DNA of 62,394 nt from Streptomyces scabichelini (GTDB taxonomy: Bacteria; Actinomycetota; Actinomycetes; Streptomycetales; Streptomycetaceae). Numbering within the stretch: the stretch's first letter is position 1; every line of letters starts with the position of its first letter. The stretch is taken from NCBI RefSeq assembly GCF_011045015.1, contig NZ_JAAKZY010000033.1, positions 1 through 62,394 on the forward strand, given 5' to 3'. Below the pieces are notes generated by a model. It saw nothing but the letters and a program-made list of their open reading frames with translations, did no database searches and had not been told where the DNA came from. Shown here in pieces: positions 8,380 through 16,605 of the stretch. The translations under genes were made by a program, and so were the position numbers.

Positions 8380-9459
8380 ATGGCCGACACCCCACTTGAC
8401 CTCACTCTTGACGCCGCCCGGCTCACCGCGCAGCTCGTCGACTTCCCCTCGGAGAGCGGCAGCGAGAAGCCTCTGGCCGACGCCGTCGAGGCCGCGCTGC
8501 ACGCCCTGCCGCATCTGACGGTCGACCGGTACGGCAACAACGTCGTCGCGCGTACGAACCTGGGGCGGGCCGAGCGCGTCATCCTCGCCGGGCACATCGA
8601 CACGGTGCCGATCGCCGACAACGTCCCCTCGCGTCTCGACGAGGACGGCGTGCTGTGGGGCTGCGGCACCTGCGACATGAAGTCGGGCGTCGCCGTCCAG
8701 CTGCGCATCGCGGCCACGGTCCCCGAACCCAACCGGGACCTCACCTTCGTCTTCTACGACAACGAAGAGGTGGCCGCGCACCTGAACGGTCTGAAGCATG
8801 TGGCCGAAGCCCATCCCGACTGGCTGGAGGGCGACTTCGCGGTCCTGCTCGAGCCCTCGGACGGGCAGGTGGAGGGTGGCTGCCAGGGCACGCTGCGCGT
8901 CCTGCTGAAGACGCGCGGCGAGCGCGCCCACTCCGCGCGCAGCTGGATGGGCTCGAACGCCATCCACGCGGCCGCCCCGATCCTGGCCCGCCTGGCCTCG
9001 TACGAACCGCGCTACCCCGTGATCGACGGCCTGGAGTACCGCGAGGGCCTGAACGCCGTCGGGATCTCGGGCGGCGTGGCGGGCAATGTCATCCCCGACG
9101 AATGCGTCGTGACCGTCAACTTCCGCTACGCGCCCGACCGCAGCGAGGAGGAGGCCCTGGCCCACGTCCACGAGGTGTTCGCGGACTGCGGAGTCGAGGA
9201 GTTCGTGGTCGACGACCACAGCGGGGCGGCGCTGCCCGGTCTGTCCCACCCGGCGGCCGCCGCCTTCATCGAGGCGGTCGGCGGCACCCCGCAGCCCAAG
9301 TACGGCTGGACGGACGTCTCCCGCTTCAGCGCGCTCGGCGTCCCGGCCGTCAACTACGGTCCCGGCAATCCGCACTTGGCGCACAAGCGGGACGAACGGG
9401 TCGAAACGGAAAAGATCCTGGCGGGTGAGGAGCGGCTGCGGGCCTGGCTGACGTCCTGA
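8380..9459 (+). CDS. dapE: Succinyl-diaminopimelate desuccinylase
   Basis: 359-aa M20 metallohydrolase that cleaves N-succinyl-LL-DAP in lysine/peptidoglycan synthesis. Metal-binding signatures are present in order: LAGHIDTVP (His), CGTCDMKSG (bridging Asp), YDNEEV (catalytic Glu then Glu), LLEPSDG, and HLAHKRDE near the C-terminus (final His). The dimerisation/lid domain lies between residues ~175 and 290 (GERAHSARSWMGSNAIH). The ATG at 8380 is the first start consistent with the family. Upstream frames remain open but look non-coding. With dapC nearby it forms part of a dispersed dap set, as in mycobacteria where dapE precedes the LOG and folP2 genes. Confidence 0.93.
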   Translation: MADTPLDLTLDAARLTAQLVDFPSESGSEKPLADAVEAALHALPHLTVDRYGNNVVARTNLGRAERVILAGHIDTVPIADNVPSRLDEDGVLWGCGTCDMKSGVAVQLRIAATVPEPNRDLTFVFYDNEEVAAHLNGLKHVAEAHPDWLEGDFAVLLEPSDGQVEGGCQGTLRVLLKTRGERAHSARSWMGSNAIHAAAPILARLASYEPRYPVIDGLEYREGLNAVGISGGVAGNVIPDECVVTVNFRYAPDRSEEEALAHVHEVFADCGVEEFVVDDHSGAALPGLSHPAAAAFIEAVGGTPQPKYGWTDVSRFSALGVPAVNYGPGNPHLAHKRDERVETEKILAGEERLRAWLTS

Positions 9460-9562
9460 CCCGTACGCGGTGGCGGTTCATGGCGGACATGCCGGCGTCC
9501 CCCCTCCGTAACCCGCGTAGACCTACGCTGGGGTGGAACGACGGCAAGCGGAGGGAGCGGAC

Positions 9563-10396
9563 ATGGCTACTGGTGACCCGGAGGGCAAGAAGCAGCCGCC
9601 GGAGGAACAGCAGCTCGGCCCTGTGCTGCGCAGGCGTGGCCAGGTGCAGGCGAGTACGACGGACCAGCGGCTGCTGGATGCGGGCGGGCCCTCGGACTGG
9701 GTGCACACCGATCCCTGGCGAGTGCTGCGTATCCAGTCGGAGTTCATCGAGGGCTTCGGCACGCTCGCCGAACTCCCGCCCGCGATCAGTGTGTTCGGCT
9801 CGGCCCGTACGCCGGTGGGCTCGCCGGAGTACGAGGCTGGGGTCAAGCTCGGCCGCGGACTGGTGGAAGCCGGCTTCGCCGTCATCACGGGCGGTGGACC
9901 GGGCGCCATGGAGGCCGCCAACAAGGGTGCCTGTGAAGCCAAGGGGATCTCGGTCGGGCTCGGCATCGAGCTGCCCTTCGAGCAGGGGCTCAACCCGTAC
10001 GTCGACATCGGGCTGAACTTCCGCTACTTCTTCGTGCGCAAGATGATGTTCGTCAAGTACGCGCAGGGTTTCGTGGTCCTGCCCGGCGGACTCGGCACCC
10101 TCGACGAACTCTTCGAGGCCCTCACGCTCGTCCAGACCCAGAAGGTCACGCGCTTTCCCATCGTCCTCTTCGGCACGGAGTACTGGGGCGGCCTCGTCGA
10201 CTGGCTCAAGAACACCCTCATCGCCCAGGGCAAGGCCTCGGAACAGGACCTGCTGCTGTTCCACCTGACGGACGACGTGGACGAGGCGGTGGCGTTGGTG
10301 TCGAAGGAGGCGGGGGCGAAAACCCTCCCCCTGGCGTCACCCGCGCGGGCTACGCCAACCCCCGCCGGGCAACAGCCGGCGGCCGGTGGCCGGTGA
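9563..10396 (+). CDS. LOG-family protein (TIGR00730, cytokinin riboside phosphate phosphoribohydrolase-like)
   Basis: 277 aa. A Rossmann fold with the two LOG signatures: GGGPGAMEAANKGA and PGGLGTLDELFEAL, which carry the catalytic Arg/Glu environment. Family members release free cytokinin bases or, more generally, hydrolyse AMP to adenine and ribose-5-phosphate; the physiological substrate in actinomycetes is unsettled. The N-terminal ~70 residues are a streptomycete-type charged extension. The ATG at 9563 has GGAGGGAG immediately upstream; an in-frame ATG-like start at 9533 lacks this. Its last 47 nt overlap the convergent FolP2-like gene. The LOG-FolP2 neighbourhood corresponds to Rv1205-Rv1207. 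Confidence 0.9.
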   Translation: MATGDPEGKKQPPEEQQLGPVLRRRGQVQASTTDQRLLDAGGPSDWVHTDPWRVLRIQSEFIEGFGTLAELPPAISVFGSARTPVGSPEYEAGVKLGRGLVEAGFAVITGGGPGAMEAANKGACEAKGISVGLGIELPFEQGLNPYVDIGLNFRYFFVRKMMFVKYAQGFVVLPGGLGTLDELFEALTLVQTQKVTRFPIVLFGTEYWGGLVDWLKNTLIAQGKASEQDLLLFHLTDDVDEAVALVSKEAGAKTLPLASPARATPTPAGQQPAAGGR

Positions 10397-11210
10397 TCGA
10401 CGCGACCATGTCCAGCACCTGGCGCGTCTCCGCGACCTCGTGGACGCGGTACACCCGCGCCCCCAGCCACGCCGAGACGGCCGTCGTGGCGAGGGTTCCG
10501 AGGACCCGTTCCTTGACCGGCTTGTCCAACGTCTCCCCGACGAAGTCCTTGTTGGAGAGCGAGACCAGCACGGGCCACCCCGTGGAGACCATCTCGCCCA
10601 GCCGACGCGTGGCCTCCAGACTGTGCCGCGTGCTCTTGCCGAAGTCGTGCCCGGGATCGATGAGCACGGACTCCCGCGGCACCCCGAGCGAGACCGCGCG
10701 CTCGGCCAGCCCAAGGGTGACCCGCAGGATGTCGGCCATGACATCCTCGTACTCGACCCGATGCGGCCGGGTACGAGGCCGCGTACCCCCCGCGTGCGTG
10801 CACACGAGCCCCACCCCGTACCGCCCGGCGACCTCCGCGAGCAGCGGATCGACCCCGCCCCACGCGTCGTTGAGCAGATCCGCGCCCGCCTCGCAGACCG
10901 CCTCACCGACCTCGTGCCGCCAGGTGTCGACGCTGATGATCACGTCGGGGAAGCGACGCCGCACCTCGGCGACGAAACCCACCGTGCGTCGCGCCTCCTC
11001 CTCGGCCGTCACCTCCTCACCGGGACCGGCCTTGACCCCGCCGATGTCGATGATGGCAGCACCCTCTGACACCGCCTCTTCCACGCGCGCGAGCGCGGGC
11101 TCGTCGCGGAACGTGGCCCCTTGGTCGTAGAAGGAGTCCGGGGTCCGGTTCACGATCGCCATGATCACCGGCTCGTGCGCGTCGAACTCACGCCTGCCCA
11201 GCCTGAGCAT
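10350..11210 (-). CDS. folP2: Dihydropteroate synthase paralogue (FolP2-like)
   Basis: 286-aa TIM barrel of the pterin-binding family. Shared motifs: IVNRTPDSFYDQG, GAAIIDIGG, LIDPGHDFGK and RVHEV. Several positions differ from folate-pathway enzymes: the usual NDVSGG loop reads NDAWGG. The LMHxRGxP segment is replaced by VCTHAGGTRPRTRP. The pterin/pAB-binding SRK is SNKDFVG. These deviations match the FolP2 group (mycobacterial Rv1207), reported to lack dihydropteroate synthase activity. I therefore infer a different or lost reaction. ATG start at 11210. The 3' end overlaps the convergent LOG gene by 47 bp. Confidence 0.85.
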   Translation of the reverse strand: MLRLGRREFDAHEPVIMAIVNRTPDSFYDQGATFRDEPALARVEEAVSEGAAIIDIGGVKAGPGEEVTAEEEARRTVGFVAEVRRRFPDVIISVDTWRHEVGEAVCEAGADLLNDAWGGVDPLLAEVAGRYGVGLVCTHAGGTRPRTRPHRVEYEDVMADILRVTLGLAERAVSLGVPRESVLIDPGHDFGKSTRHSLEATRRLGEMVSTGWPVLVSLSNKDFVGETLDKPVKERVLGTLATTAVSAWLGARVYRVHEVAETRQVLDMVASITGHRPPAVARRGLA

Positions 11211-11379
11211 GCCCTGTGATCTCTCCTGTCGTTCTCGGCGGTTGTCGCAGTTCCGCCGCCTGCGACCCTAACTGTCAGAGTCGCATGGCACGATCGGAGC
11301 CTGACACTTTCCGAGCCGACGCGTCCCGCGTCGGCAAGAGTCGGCAACGGTCGACAACAGAGCGTGGGGGACCGCAGCG

Positions 11380-11730
11380 ATGTTCATGTTCTTGTTCCTG
11401 GTCGTCGCCCTCGTCGTGGTGGTCGGCGCGGTGACCCTCGCCGTGGTGGGCGGCGGCGACAGCGCCGCCCTGCCCGAAGCCCCGCCCGAGCGCTTCGTGG
11501 ACCCTCTGCCCCTGGACCGCCCGGTGCACCGCGGTGATGTGGAGACGCTGCGCTTCCCGATGGCCGTCCGCGGCTACCGCATGGTGGATGTGGACGACGC
11601 CCTGGGCCGCCTCGCCGCCGAACTGGCCGAGCGGGACAGCCGGATCGCCGACCTGGAGGCCGCGCTCGCCGGAGCCAGGGCGGCCCGGGACACCTCCCTG
11701 GAGAAGCACACCGAGGAGGACCACCGGTGA
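11380..11730 (+). CDS. DivIVA-domain small membrane protein
   Basis: 116 aa. A near N-terminal helix (FLFLVVALVVVVGAVTLAVV) is followed by FPMAVRGYRMVDVDDALGRLAAEL, the GYR/VD signature of the DivIVA N-terminal lipid-binding domain. A coiled-coil-like segment to the end follows (AERDSRIADLEAALAGARAAR). Unlike cell-pole DivIVA it has its own membrane anchor and a very short coil, so a role as a minor envelope adaptor is inference. The stop overlaps the tag start by four bases, indicating translational coupling. Confidence 0.85.
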   Translation: MFMFLFLVVALVVVVGAVTLAVVGGGDSAALPEAPPERFVDPLPLDRPVHRGDVETLRFPMAVRGYRMVDVDDALGRLAAELAERDSRIADLEAALAGARAARDTSLEKHTEEDHR

Positions 11731-12305
11731 GCGACGCCCTGAAGGGCCCCGACGGTGCCTTGCGCTGCCCCTGGGCCCTGTCGACCGAGGACTACGTGAC
11801 GTACCACGACCAGGAATGGGGCCGCCCCGTCCACGGCGACGACGCGCTGTACGAGCGGCTGTGCCTGGAGGCCTTCCAGTCGGGCCTGTCCTGGATCACG
11901 ATCCTGCGCCGCCGCGAGGGCTTCCGCGCGGCCTTCGCCGACTTCAAGATCGCGGACGTGGCGGCCTTCACGGACAAGGACAAGGAGCGGCTGCTCGGCG
12001 ACCCGGGCATCATCCGCAACCGCGCCAAGATCGAGGCGACGCTCGCCAACGCGCGCGTGCTCGCCGACTGGCCCTCCGGGGAGCTGGACGAACTGATCTG
12101 GTCCTTCGCCCCCGACCCGGCCACCCGCCCGGCCCCGACAACGCTGGCCGACGTCCCGGCGGTCACGGATGAGTCGACGGCCCTCTCCAAGACCCTGAAA
12201 AAGCGCGGCATCCGCTTCGTCGGGCCGACCACGGCGTACGCGCTGATGCAGGCGTGCGGTCTGGTCGACGACCACCTGGCGGACTGCGTGGCGCGCGGCC
12301 GCTGA
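11727..12305 (+). CDS. tag: DNA-3-methyladenine glycosylase I
   Basis: 192 aa. Excises 3-methyladenine from alkylated DNA (base excision repair). Family marks: an N-terminal zinc Cys/His pair in RCPWALSTEDYVTYHDQEWG, the conserved SGLSWITILRRREGFRAAF helix-hairpin region with its Glu, KFRGVGPTT-like FVGPTTAYALMQACGLVDDH, and the C-terminal His/Cys zinc pair (DDHLADC). GTG start within the upstream DivIVA-like gene's stop region (GTGA overlap). The order LOG, FolP2, DivIVA-like, tag mirrors the mycobacterial Rv1205-Rv1210 stretch. Confidence 0.93.
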   Translation: MSDALKGPDGALRCPWALSTEDYVTYHDQEWGRPVHGDDALYERLCLEAFQSGLSWITILRRREGFRAAFADFKIADVAAFTDKDKERLLGDPGIIRNRAKIEATLANARVLADWPSGELDELIWSFAPDPATRPAPTTLADVPAVTDESTALSKTLKKRGIRFVGPTTAYALMQACGLVDDHLADCVARGR

Positions 12306-12330
12306 GTCGCACGCCGCGCAGTCCGAGCCG

Positions 12331-13146
12331 CTATCGACCCAGGTACTTCGGCTTCTCCTTGTTGATGAACGCCTGCACCGCGATCATGTGGTCCTCGGAG
12401 GCACCCGCCCGGGACTGCAGCTCGTCCTCCTTCTCCAGGGCCTCGTCCAGGGAGTGCGACAGGGCGTAGGAGAGGGACTCCTTGAGGGCCGCGTACGCCA
12501 GGGTCGGGCCCTCGGCCAGCGTGCGGGCCACCTTCAGGCCCTCGGCGGCCAGCTCGGCGGCGGGCACGACACGGTTGGCGATACCGAGGTCGTACGCCTC
12601 CTGGGCGGTGATGTTGCGCGGGAAGAGCAGCAGGTCGGCGGCCCGGCCGGGACCGACGACGCGCGGCAGCGTCCAGGAGATCCCCGAGTCGGCGGTCAGC
12701 GCCACCCCGGCGAACGACGTGTTGAAGGAAGCCGAATCGGCAACGATGCGATAGTCCGCGGCGAGCGCGAAGCCGAAGCCGGCTCCGGCCGCGACCCCGT
12801 TGACCGCGGCCACCACCGGCTTCGCCGACCCGGTCAGGGCCCGCAGGGCCGGGTTGTAGTGCTCCCGCACCGTGCTCATGACGCCCCCGCCGTTCTGGTC
12901 GCCCCCCGACTCGCGCGCCGCGAGCAGCCCGCCGACGTGCTCCTTCAGGTCCTGGCCCACGCAGAACGCCCGGTCACCGGCGGCGGTGAGCAGCACGGCC
13001 CGTACCGAGTCGTCCGCCGCTGCCGCCTGCGCCGCGTCCCGGAAGGCGACCTTGGTCTCGGTGTTCATCGCGTTCATCGCCTCGGGGCGGTTCAGCGTGA
13101 TCGTCGCGAGTCCGTCGCTCACCTCGTAGAGCACGGTGTCGGCCAT
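12331..13146 (-). CDS. Enoyl-CoA hydratase/isomerase family protein
   Basis: 271-aa crotonase-fold protein. The oxyanion-hole segments are GDRAFCVGQDLKEH (residues ~58-71) and VNGVAAGAGFGFALAADYRI (~113-132). A Glu equivalent in the second catalytic position is not obvious: the expected Glu near SPDSGISWTLPR-type loops reads TADSGISWTLPR, with Asp. This is a common pattern in PaaG/PaaB-like and isomerase members, so hydratase activity is not assured. The ATG at 13146 is preceded by GGAGGGGACC. It is monocistronic and convergent with tag. Confidence 0.85.
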   Translation of the reverse strand: MADTVLYEVSDGLATITLNRPEAMNAMNTETKVAFRDAAQAAAADDSVRAVLLTAAGDRAFCVGQDLKEHVGGLLAARESGGDQNGGGVMSTVREHYNPALRALTGSAKPVVAAVNGVAAGAGFGFALAADYRIVADSASFNTSFAGVALTADSGISWTLPRVVGPGRAADLLLFPRNITAQEAYDLGIANRVVPAAELAAEGLKVARTLAEGPTLAYAALKESLSYALSHSLDEALEKEDELQSRAGASEDHMIAVQAFINKEKPKYLGR

Positions 13147-13349
13147 GGTGGGTCCCCTCCGATTTCACGGCTTCGTCGTCGTCTGAGGACAGCATGGCGG
13201 AGATCATGAAGAGTGGCTGCGTTCAGACATGTGACCTGCGTCAAAGAATTCCGGCGCCAGAAAGTCGATGCGGTGGCGCAGTATCGCAGTCACATCGGCG
13301 AATTGAGTGGTTTTGCTCGAGCGCGTTGCGCAAGCGATGCCGACTGATG

Positions 13350-13380
13350 TTGGTCATCGGGTCCTGAGATGCGGGATAAT
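13350..13380 (+). promoter_or_regulatory. Candidate promoter for the DUF3117 gene
   Basis: TTGGTC at 13350-13355 and GATAAT at 13375-13380, spacing 19 bp (slightly long). The 340-bp gap 13147-13486 otherwise contains no gene I can support; a GTCCT-AG-AGGAC inverted repeat lies near 13420. Confidence 0.4.
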
Positions 13381-13486
13381 GGCTTGGAAGCAATGTGTTC
13401 GATGCCGGTGACGCGTGTCCTAGAGGACGTGTGCCCTCCCAGGGGCCGTCGGCGACGATGAGCTGGTTTCAGGAAGGGGAACGAGC

Positions 13487-13654
13487 ATGGCGGCCATGAA
13501 GCCGCGGACGGGCGATGGCCCGCTCGAGGTGACCAAGGAGGGGCGGGGCATCGTCATGCGCGTTCCGCTCGAAGGCGGCGGTCGGCTCGTCGTCGAGCTG
13601 ACTCCTGACGAGGCCGACGCGCTCGGCGACGCCCTCAAGAAGGTCGTCGGCTGA
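13487..13654 (+). CDS. DUF3117 small protein
   Basis: 55 aa, universally conserved in actinobacteria (Rv1211 in M. tuberculosis, by recollection). Sequence features: basic start KPRTGDG, the strand pair RGIVMRVPLEGGGRLVVELT, and an acidic/helical end PDEADALGDALKKVV. It has the size of a compact single domain, cytoplasmic. Function unknown. ATG with GGAAGGGGAACG upstream. Flanked downstream by a textbook terminator, so it is a free-standing transcription unit. Confidence 0.93.
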   Translation: MAAMKPRTGDGPLEVTKEGRGIVMRVPLEGGGRLVVELTPDEADALGDALKKVVG

Positions 13655-13676
13655 GCGGAAGCGACCATACCCTTTC

Positions 13677-13712
13677 AGCTCCCCGGCACCCACAAAGTGG
13701 TGCCGGGGAGCT
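13677..13712 (+). terminator. Intrinsic terminator of the DUF3117 gene
   Basis: Perfect 14-bp stem AGCTCCCCGGCACC / GGTGCCGGGGAGCT with an 8-nt loop CACAAAGT, followed by GTTTTG. Confidence 0.95.
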
Positions 13713-13789
13713 GTTTTGTCGAGGGCCACTGCAGCTTTAAAGGGCCAGTGCAACATTCGGTGCCTTACGGCGAGTGAGCCGAAGGGCGC

Positions 13790-13904
13790 GCCGGTGTCGA
13801 GAGTGCATGGGGGTCCCCCCGCTCGAGCGAAGCCGAGAGCGGGGGAGCGCGGAGTGCCCGACGAAGGAGGGTCGAGCACGGTCGTGCTCTCGACACCGGC
13901 TTTT
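13790..13904. repeat. Streptomycete intergenic hairpin repeat
   Basis: Outer arms GCCGGTGTCGAGAG (13790-13803) and its complement (13887-13900) enclose two further hairpins. One is the C/G block around CCCCGCTCGAGCG ... GAGAGCGGGG; the other is around GTCGAGCAC ... GTGCTCTCGAC. The block resembles a repeat I know as very common between streptomycete genes. It lies between convergent genes and ends in TTTT, so it could also terminate transcription. Confidence 0.7.
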
Positions 13905-13934
13905 GCGCCCCGGAGGCGAACCGAGCCCAAAAAA

Positions 13935-14567
13935 TTAACGTTTGACCGCGCACAGCAGACCGTCGCCCACCGGCAATAGCGAGGGCACCAGGTCCTGGCT
14001 CTCGCGGACCGCGCGCAGCAGCTCGCGCTGGCGCAGCACCTCCGCCGGCTGCGGGCCGGAGTCCACGGTCCGGCCGTCCACGAAGACGCCCTCGAAGCAG
14101 ACGAGACCACCCGGGCGCAGCAGGCGCAACGATTCAGCGAGATAGTCCATGCATTCCATACGGTCCCCGTCGCAGAAGACGAGGTCGTATCCGGAGTCCG
14201 CGAGCCGGGGCAGCACATCGAGGGCGCGGCCCGGAATGAAACGCGCGCGATTGCTCGCGAAGCCGGCGGCGCGGAAGGCCTGCCGGGCGAACTGCTGGCG
14301 TTCCGGCTCCAGGTCCACGGTGGTCAGTACCCCGTCCGGCCGCATGCCGTGCAGCAAATGAATTCCGGAGACTCCGGTTCCGGTCCCGATCTCGGCCACC
14401 GCCTTGGCCCCCACGGTGGCGGCGAGCAACCGCAGCGCGGCGCCCGTGCCGGGCGACACCGAGCGCAGCCCTGCCTCCCGGGCCCGGTCCCGGGCCCAGT
14501 GCAGCGCGTCGTCCTCGGCGACAAAGGCGTCGGCGAACGCCCAGCTCGTCTGCCGGTTGCCGGTAAT
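13935..14567 (-). CDS. O-methyltransferase (SAM-dependent), probable non-AUG start
   Basis: About 210 aa, class I methyltransferase of the catechol-OMT-like group (family 3). The SAM motif is VAEIGTGTGVSGIHLLHG, followed by the acidic ribose contact LTTVDLEPERQQ, DLVFCDGDRMECMDYL and LLRPGGLVCFEGVF. The first conventional start (GTG, 14459) would delete about 36 residues that look conserved in streptomycete homologues (TGNRQTSWAFADAFVAEDDA). The only start-like codon at their head is ATT at 14567, with GGGAGAGG just upstream. An ATC at 14633 is another rare option, just inside the TAA that closes the frame. It is divergent from sigE and corresponds in position to Rv1220c. Methyl acceptor unknown. 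Confidence 0.85.
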   Translation of the reverse strand: MTGNRQTSWAFADAFVAEDDALHWARDRAREAGLRSVSPGTGAALRLLAATVGAKAVAEIGTGTGVSGIHLLHGMRPDGVLTTVDLEPERQQFARQAFRAAGFASNRARFIPGRALDVLPRLADSGYDLVFCDGDRMECMDYLAESLRLLRPGGLVCFEGVFVDGRTVDSGPQPAEVLRQRELLRAVRESQDLVPSLLPVGDGLLCAVKR

Positions 14568-14775
14568 GACCCTCTCCCGTCCCCGTGGTTGCCTGGGCGT
14601 GACTGTATCCGTTGGCGTCGGGAACCCGCAGATGGGACCGGGCGTTTAGAGGGGGTGGGGAACGACGCGGGGGTAGCAGATGGATCAGGACACCGAGCAA
14701 GTGCTGACGCAATCGCGGAAGCGCGTATCAATTTCTCGTAAAACCGCTTATCCGGAGCTAACGGGCGAGGTGGCT

Positions 14776-15549
14776 ATGGTAGGGGCTCCACTGGACACCA
14801 CCAGAGCCGACAGGGGAGGTGCGGCTGCGCCTGGGGATCGAGGAGGGGTGCTGAGGCGCCTGCTCAGATCGGTAGGTGAGCCGAAATCCGTGACCAACAC
14901 CGCTGACAAGTACCGCGCTGCCGATTCCGCTCAGACCGCGACCTTCACGTCCGACGCGGACTCGCAGGCGTGGACTCCCCCCACTTGGGAGGAGATCGTC
15001 AGCATGCACAGCGGCCGGGTCTACCGGCTCGCGTACCGCCTGACGGGCAACCAGCACGACGCCGAGGACCTGACCCAGGAAGTCTTCGTCCGGGTCTTCC
15101 GCTCCCTGTCGACGTATACGCCGGGCACCTTCGAGGGCTGGCTGCACCGCATCACCACGAACCTCTTCCTGGACATGGTGCGCCGCAAGCAGCGCATCCG
15201 TTTCGACGCGCTCGGCGACGACGCCGCCGAGCGACTGCCCAGCCGCGAGCCGTCCCCGCAGCAGGTCTTCAACGACACGCACTTCGACGCGGACGTCCAG
15301 CAGGCACTCGACACGCTCGCACCGGAGTTCCGCGCCGCGGTCGTCCTCTGTGACATCGAGGGGCTTTCGTACGAGGAGATCGCCGCGACCCTGGGCGTCA
15401 AGCTCGGCACGGTCCGCAGCCGGATCCACCGCGGCCGCTCACAGCTCCGCAAGGCCCTCGCCCACCGGTCGCCCGAGGCCCGCGCCGAGCGCCGCGGCCT
15501 CGTGGTGACCGGAGTGCCCGCTCTGGGAGGAGGGGGCGCGACCGCGTGA
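14776..15549 (+). CDS. sigE: ECF sigma factor, SigE-like (envelope stress)
   Basis: About 257 aa. Region 2 is seen in [31 protein letters not shown] and [19 protein letters not shown]. Region 4 is seen in [51 protein letters not shown], a helix-turn-helix for the -35 element. A poorly conserved N-terminal extension of ~70 residues precedes region 2. I chose the ATG at 14776 (GAGGTGG upstream) over the one at 14680. The following gene overlaps its stop and encodes a zinc anti-sigma factor; htrA and tatB come next. This order is the same as mycobacterial sigE-rseA-htrA-tatB (Rv1221-Rv1224). It is not necessarily the orthologue of the gene called sigE in S. coelicolor. Confidence 0.9.
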   Translation: MVGAPLDTTRADRGGAAAPGDRGGVLRRLLRSVGEPKSVTNTADKYRAADSAQTATFTSDADSQAWTPPTWEEIVSMHSGRVYRLAYRLTGNQHDAEDLTQEVFVRVFRSLSTYTPGTFEGWLHRITTNLFLDMVRRKQRIRFDALGDDAAERLPSREPSPQQVFNDTHFDADVQQALDTLAPEFRAAVVLCDIEGLSYEEIAATLGVKLGTVRSRIHRGRSQLRKALAHRSPEARAERRGLVVTGVPALGGGGATA

Positions 15550-16466
15550 GTGGATCACGTCCTACGCCGGCAGAGCAGCACCTGGGAGACCGACTCTCCG
15601 CCCTGGTGGACGGAGAGCTCGGTCATGAGGCGCGCGAGCGCGTCCTGGCCCACCTCGCCACGTGCGCGAAGTGCAAGGCCGAGGCCGATGAGCAGCGACG
15701 ACTGAAGAACGTATTCGCGGAAGCGGCTCCACCACCACCCTCCGAGAGCTTCCTGGCCCGCCTTCAGGGGCTGCCCGGGGGAAGTGACTCCGACGGGGGC
15801 GGCTCCCGGCTGGGCGGAGGAGGGTTCGGATCCTCCGGAGCCTTCGGAGTGAAGCACGACCCGTTCGAGTACGTGCCGTCCGGCCCGCATGCCGCCGTGC
15901 TGCCCTCGGAGCAGCACGGGTTCCGTATCCATGACATCACCAGGCGGGAGGCCGACCGATCGGCCTCCCGCGGGCTGCGCTTCGCGTTCGTCGCGGCCGG
16001 CGCCGTATCGCTGGCCGCGGTGGCGCTCGGCGGGGTGTCGACCGGCGTGCCCGACACCGCGGACGCACGGGGCGGGTCCGGCTCGGGCAGCAATGTGACA
16101 CCGATGCGTACGCAGGGCACGGGCGCGGCGACGCCCGAGCAGCGTCGCCGTGGCTTCGGGCCGCTGATCGCACAGGGGCAGCGTTCCTTCACCGAGGAGC
16201 AGGTCGCGCCGACCGAGGTGTCCGCGCCGCGGCTTCCCGGAGGGGCCCAGTCGGCCGGGCAGCAGGACTCGCGGTCACTGGACGCGCTGACGGCCCCCGT
16301 GGTGGCCGGCGCTGCCGCGATGTCCCCGCTCATACGTCCCCTCGACACAGCCCCGCCGGTCACGCTGACCGCATGGTCGACGGCGTCGCAGTTCGCGGCG
16401 CCCGGGCTGTCGACCTTGCCGCTGCCCGACTCGTCCGCCTGGCCTCCGCCTCCCTCCGCCCGCTGA
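15546..16466 (+). CDS. rseA: Zinc-binding anti-sigma factor, RseA-like membrane protein
   Basis: 306 aa. The N-terminal ~60 residues form a ZAS domain: [19 protein letters not shown] then HLATCAKC (His36, Cys40, Cys43; HxxxCxxC). This domain should hold the sigma factor inactive. A Gly-rich linker leads to one transmembrane helix near residues 145-165 ([19 protein letters not shown]). The extracytoplasmic tail is long and low in complexity. GTG start overlapping the sigE stop (GTGA), the usual coupling of sigma and anti-sigma. A membrane anchor is absent from the mycobacterial RseA, so signal transfer here may involve proteolysis across the membrane; that is inference. Confidence 0.9.
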   Translation: MSGSRPTPAEQHLGDRLSALVDGELGHEARERVLAHLATCAKCKAEADEQRRLKNVFAEAAPPPPSESFLARLQGLPGGSDSDGGGSRLGGGGFGSSGAFGVKHDPFEYVPSGPHAAVLPSEQHGFRIHDITRREADRSASRGLRFAFVAAGAVSLAAVALGGVSTGVPDTADARGGSGSGSNVTPMRTQGTGAATPEQRRRGFGPLIAQGQRSFTEEQVAPTEVSAPRLPGGAQSAGQQDSRSLDALTAPVVAGAAAMSPLIRPLDTAPPVTLTAWSTASQFAAPGLSTLPLPDSSAWPPPPSAR

Positions 16467-16605
16467 ACCCGACCTCTGCGCGGCGGCCCGTGAACCTGGT
16501 TGAATCCAGGGATGGGCCGCGCCCGCCGGAGGGACCCAGGGCGCGGAGTCGACAATCCGCGGCGACCGCCGACGCGCTGCGCCGCGGGCCAGGTGTGGGG
16601 AGAGC

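Noticed and set aside
8185..9384. N-terminal 400 residues of a long minus-strand ORF ending at 7216
   Set aside because: Lies antisense to dapE; only the part from about 8184 downward looks like a real protein.
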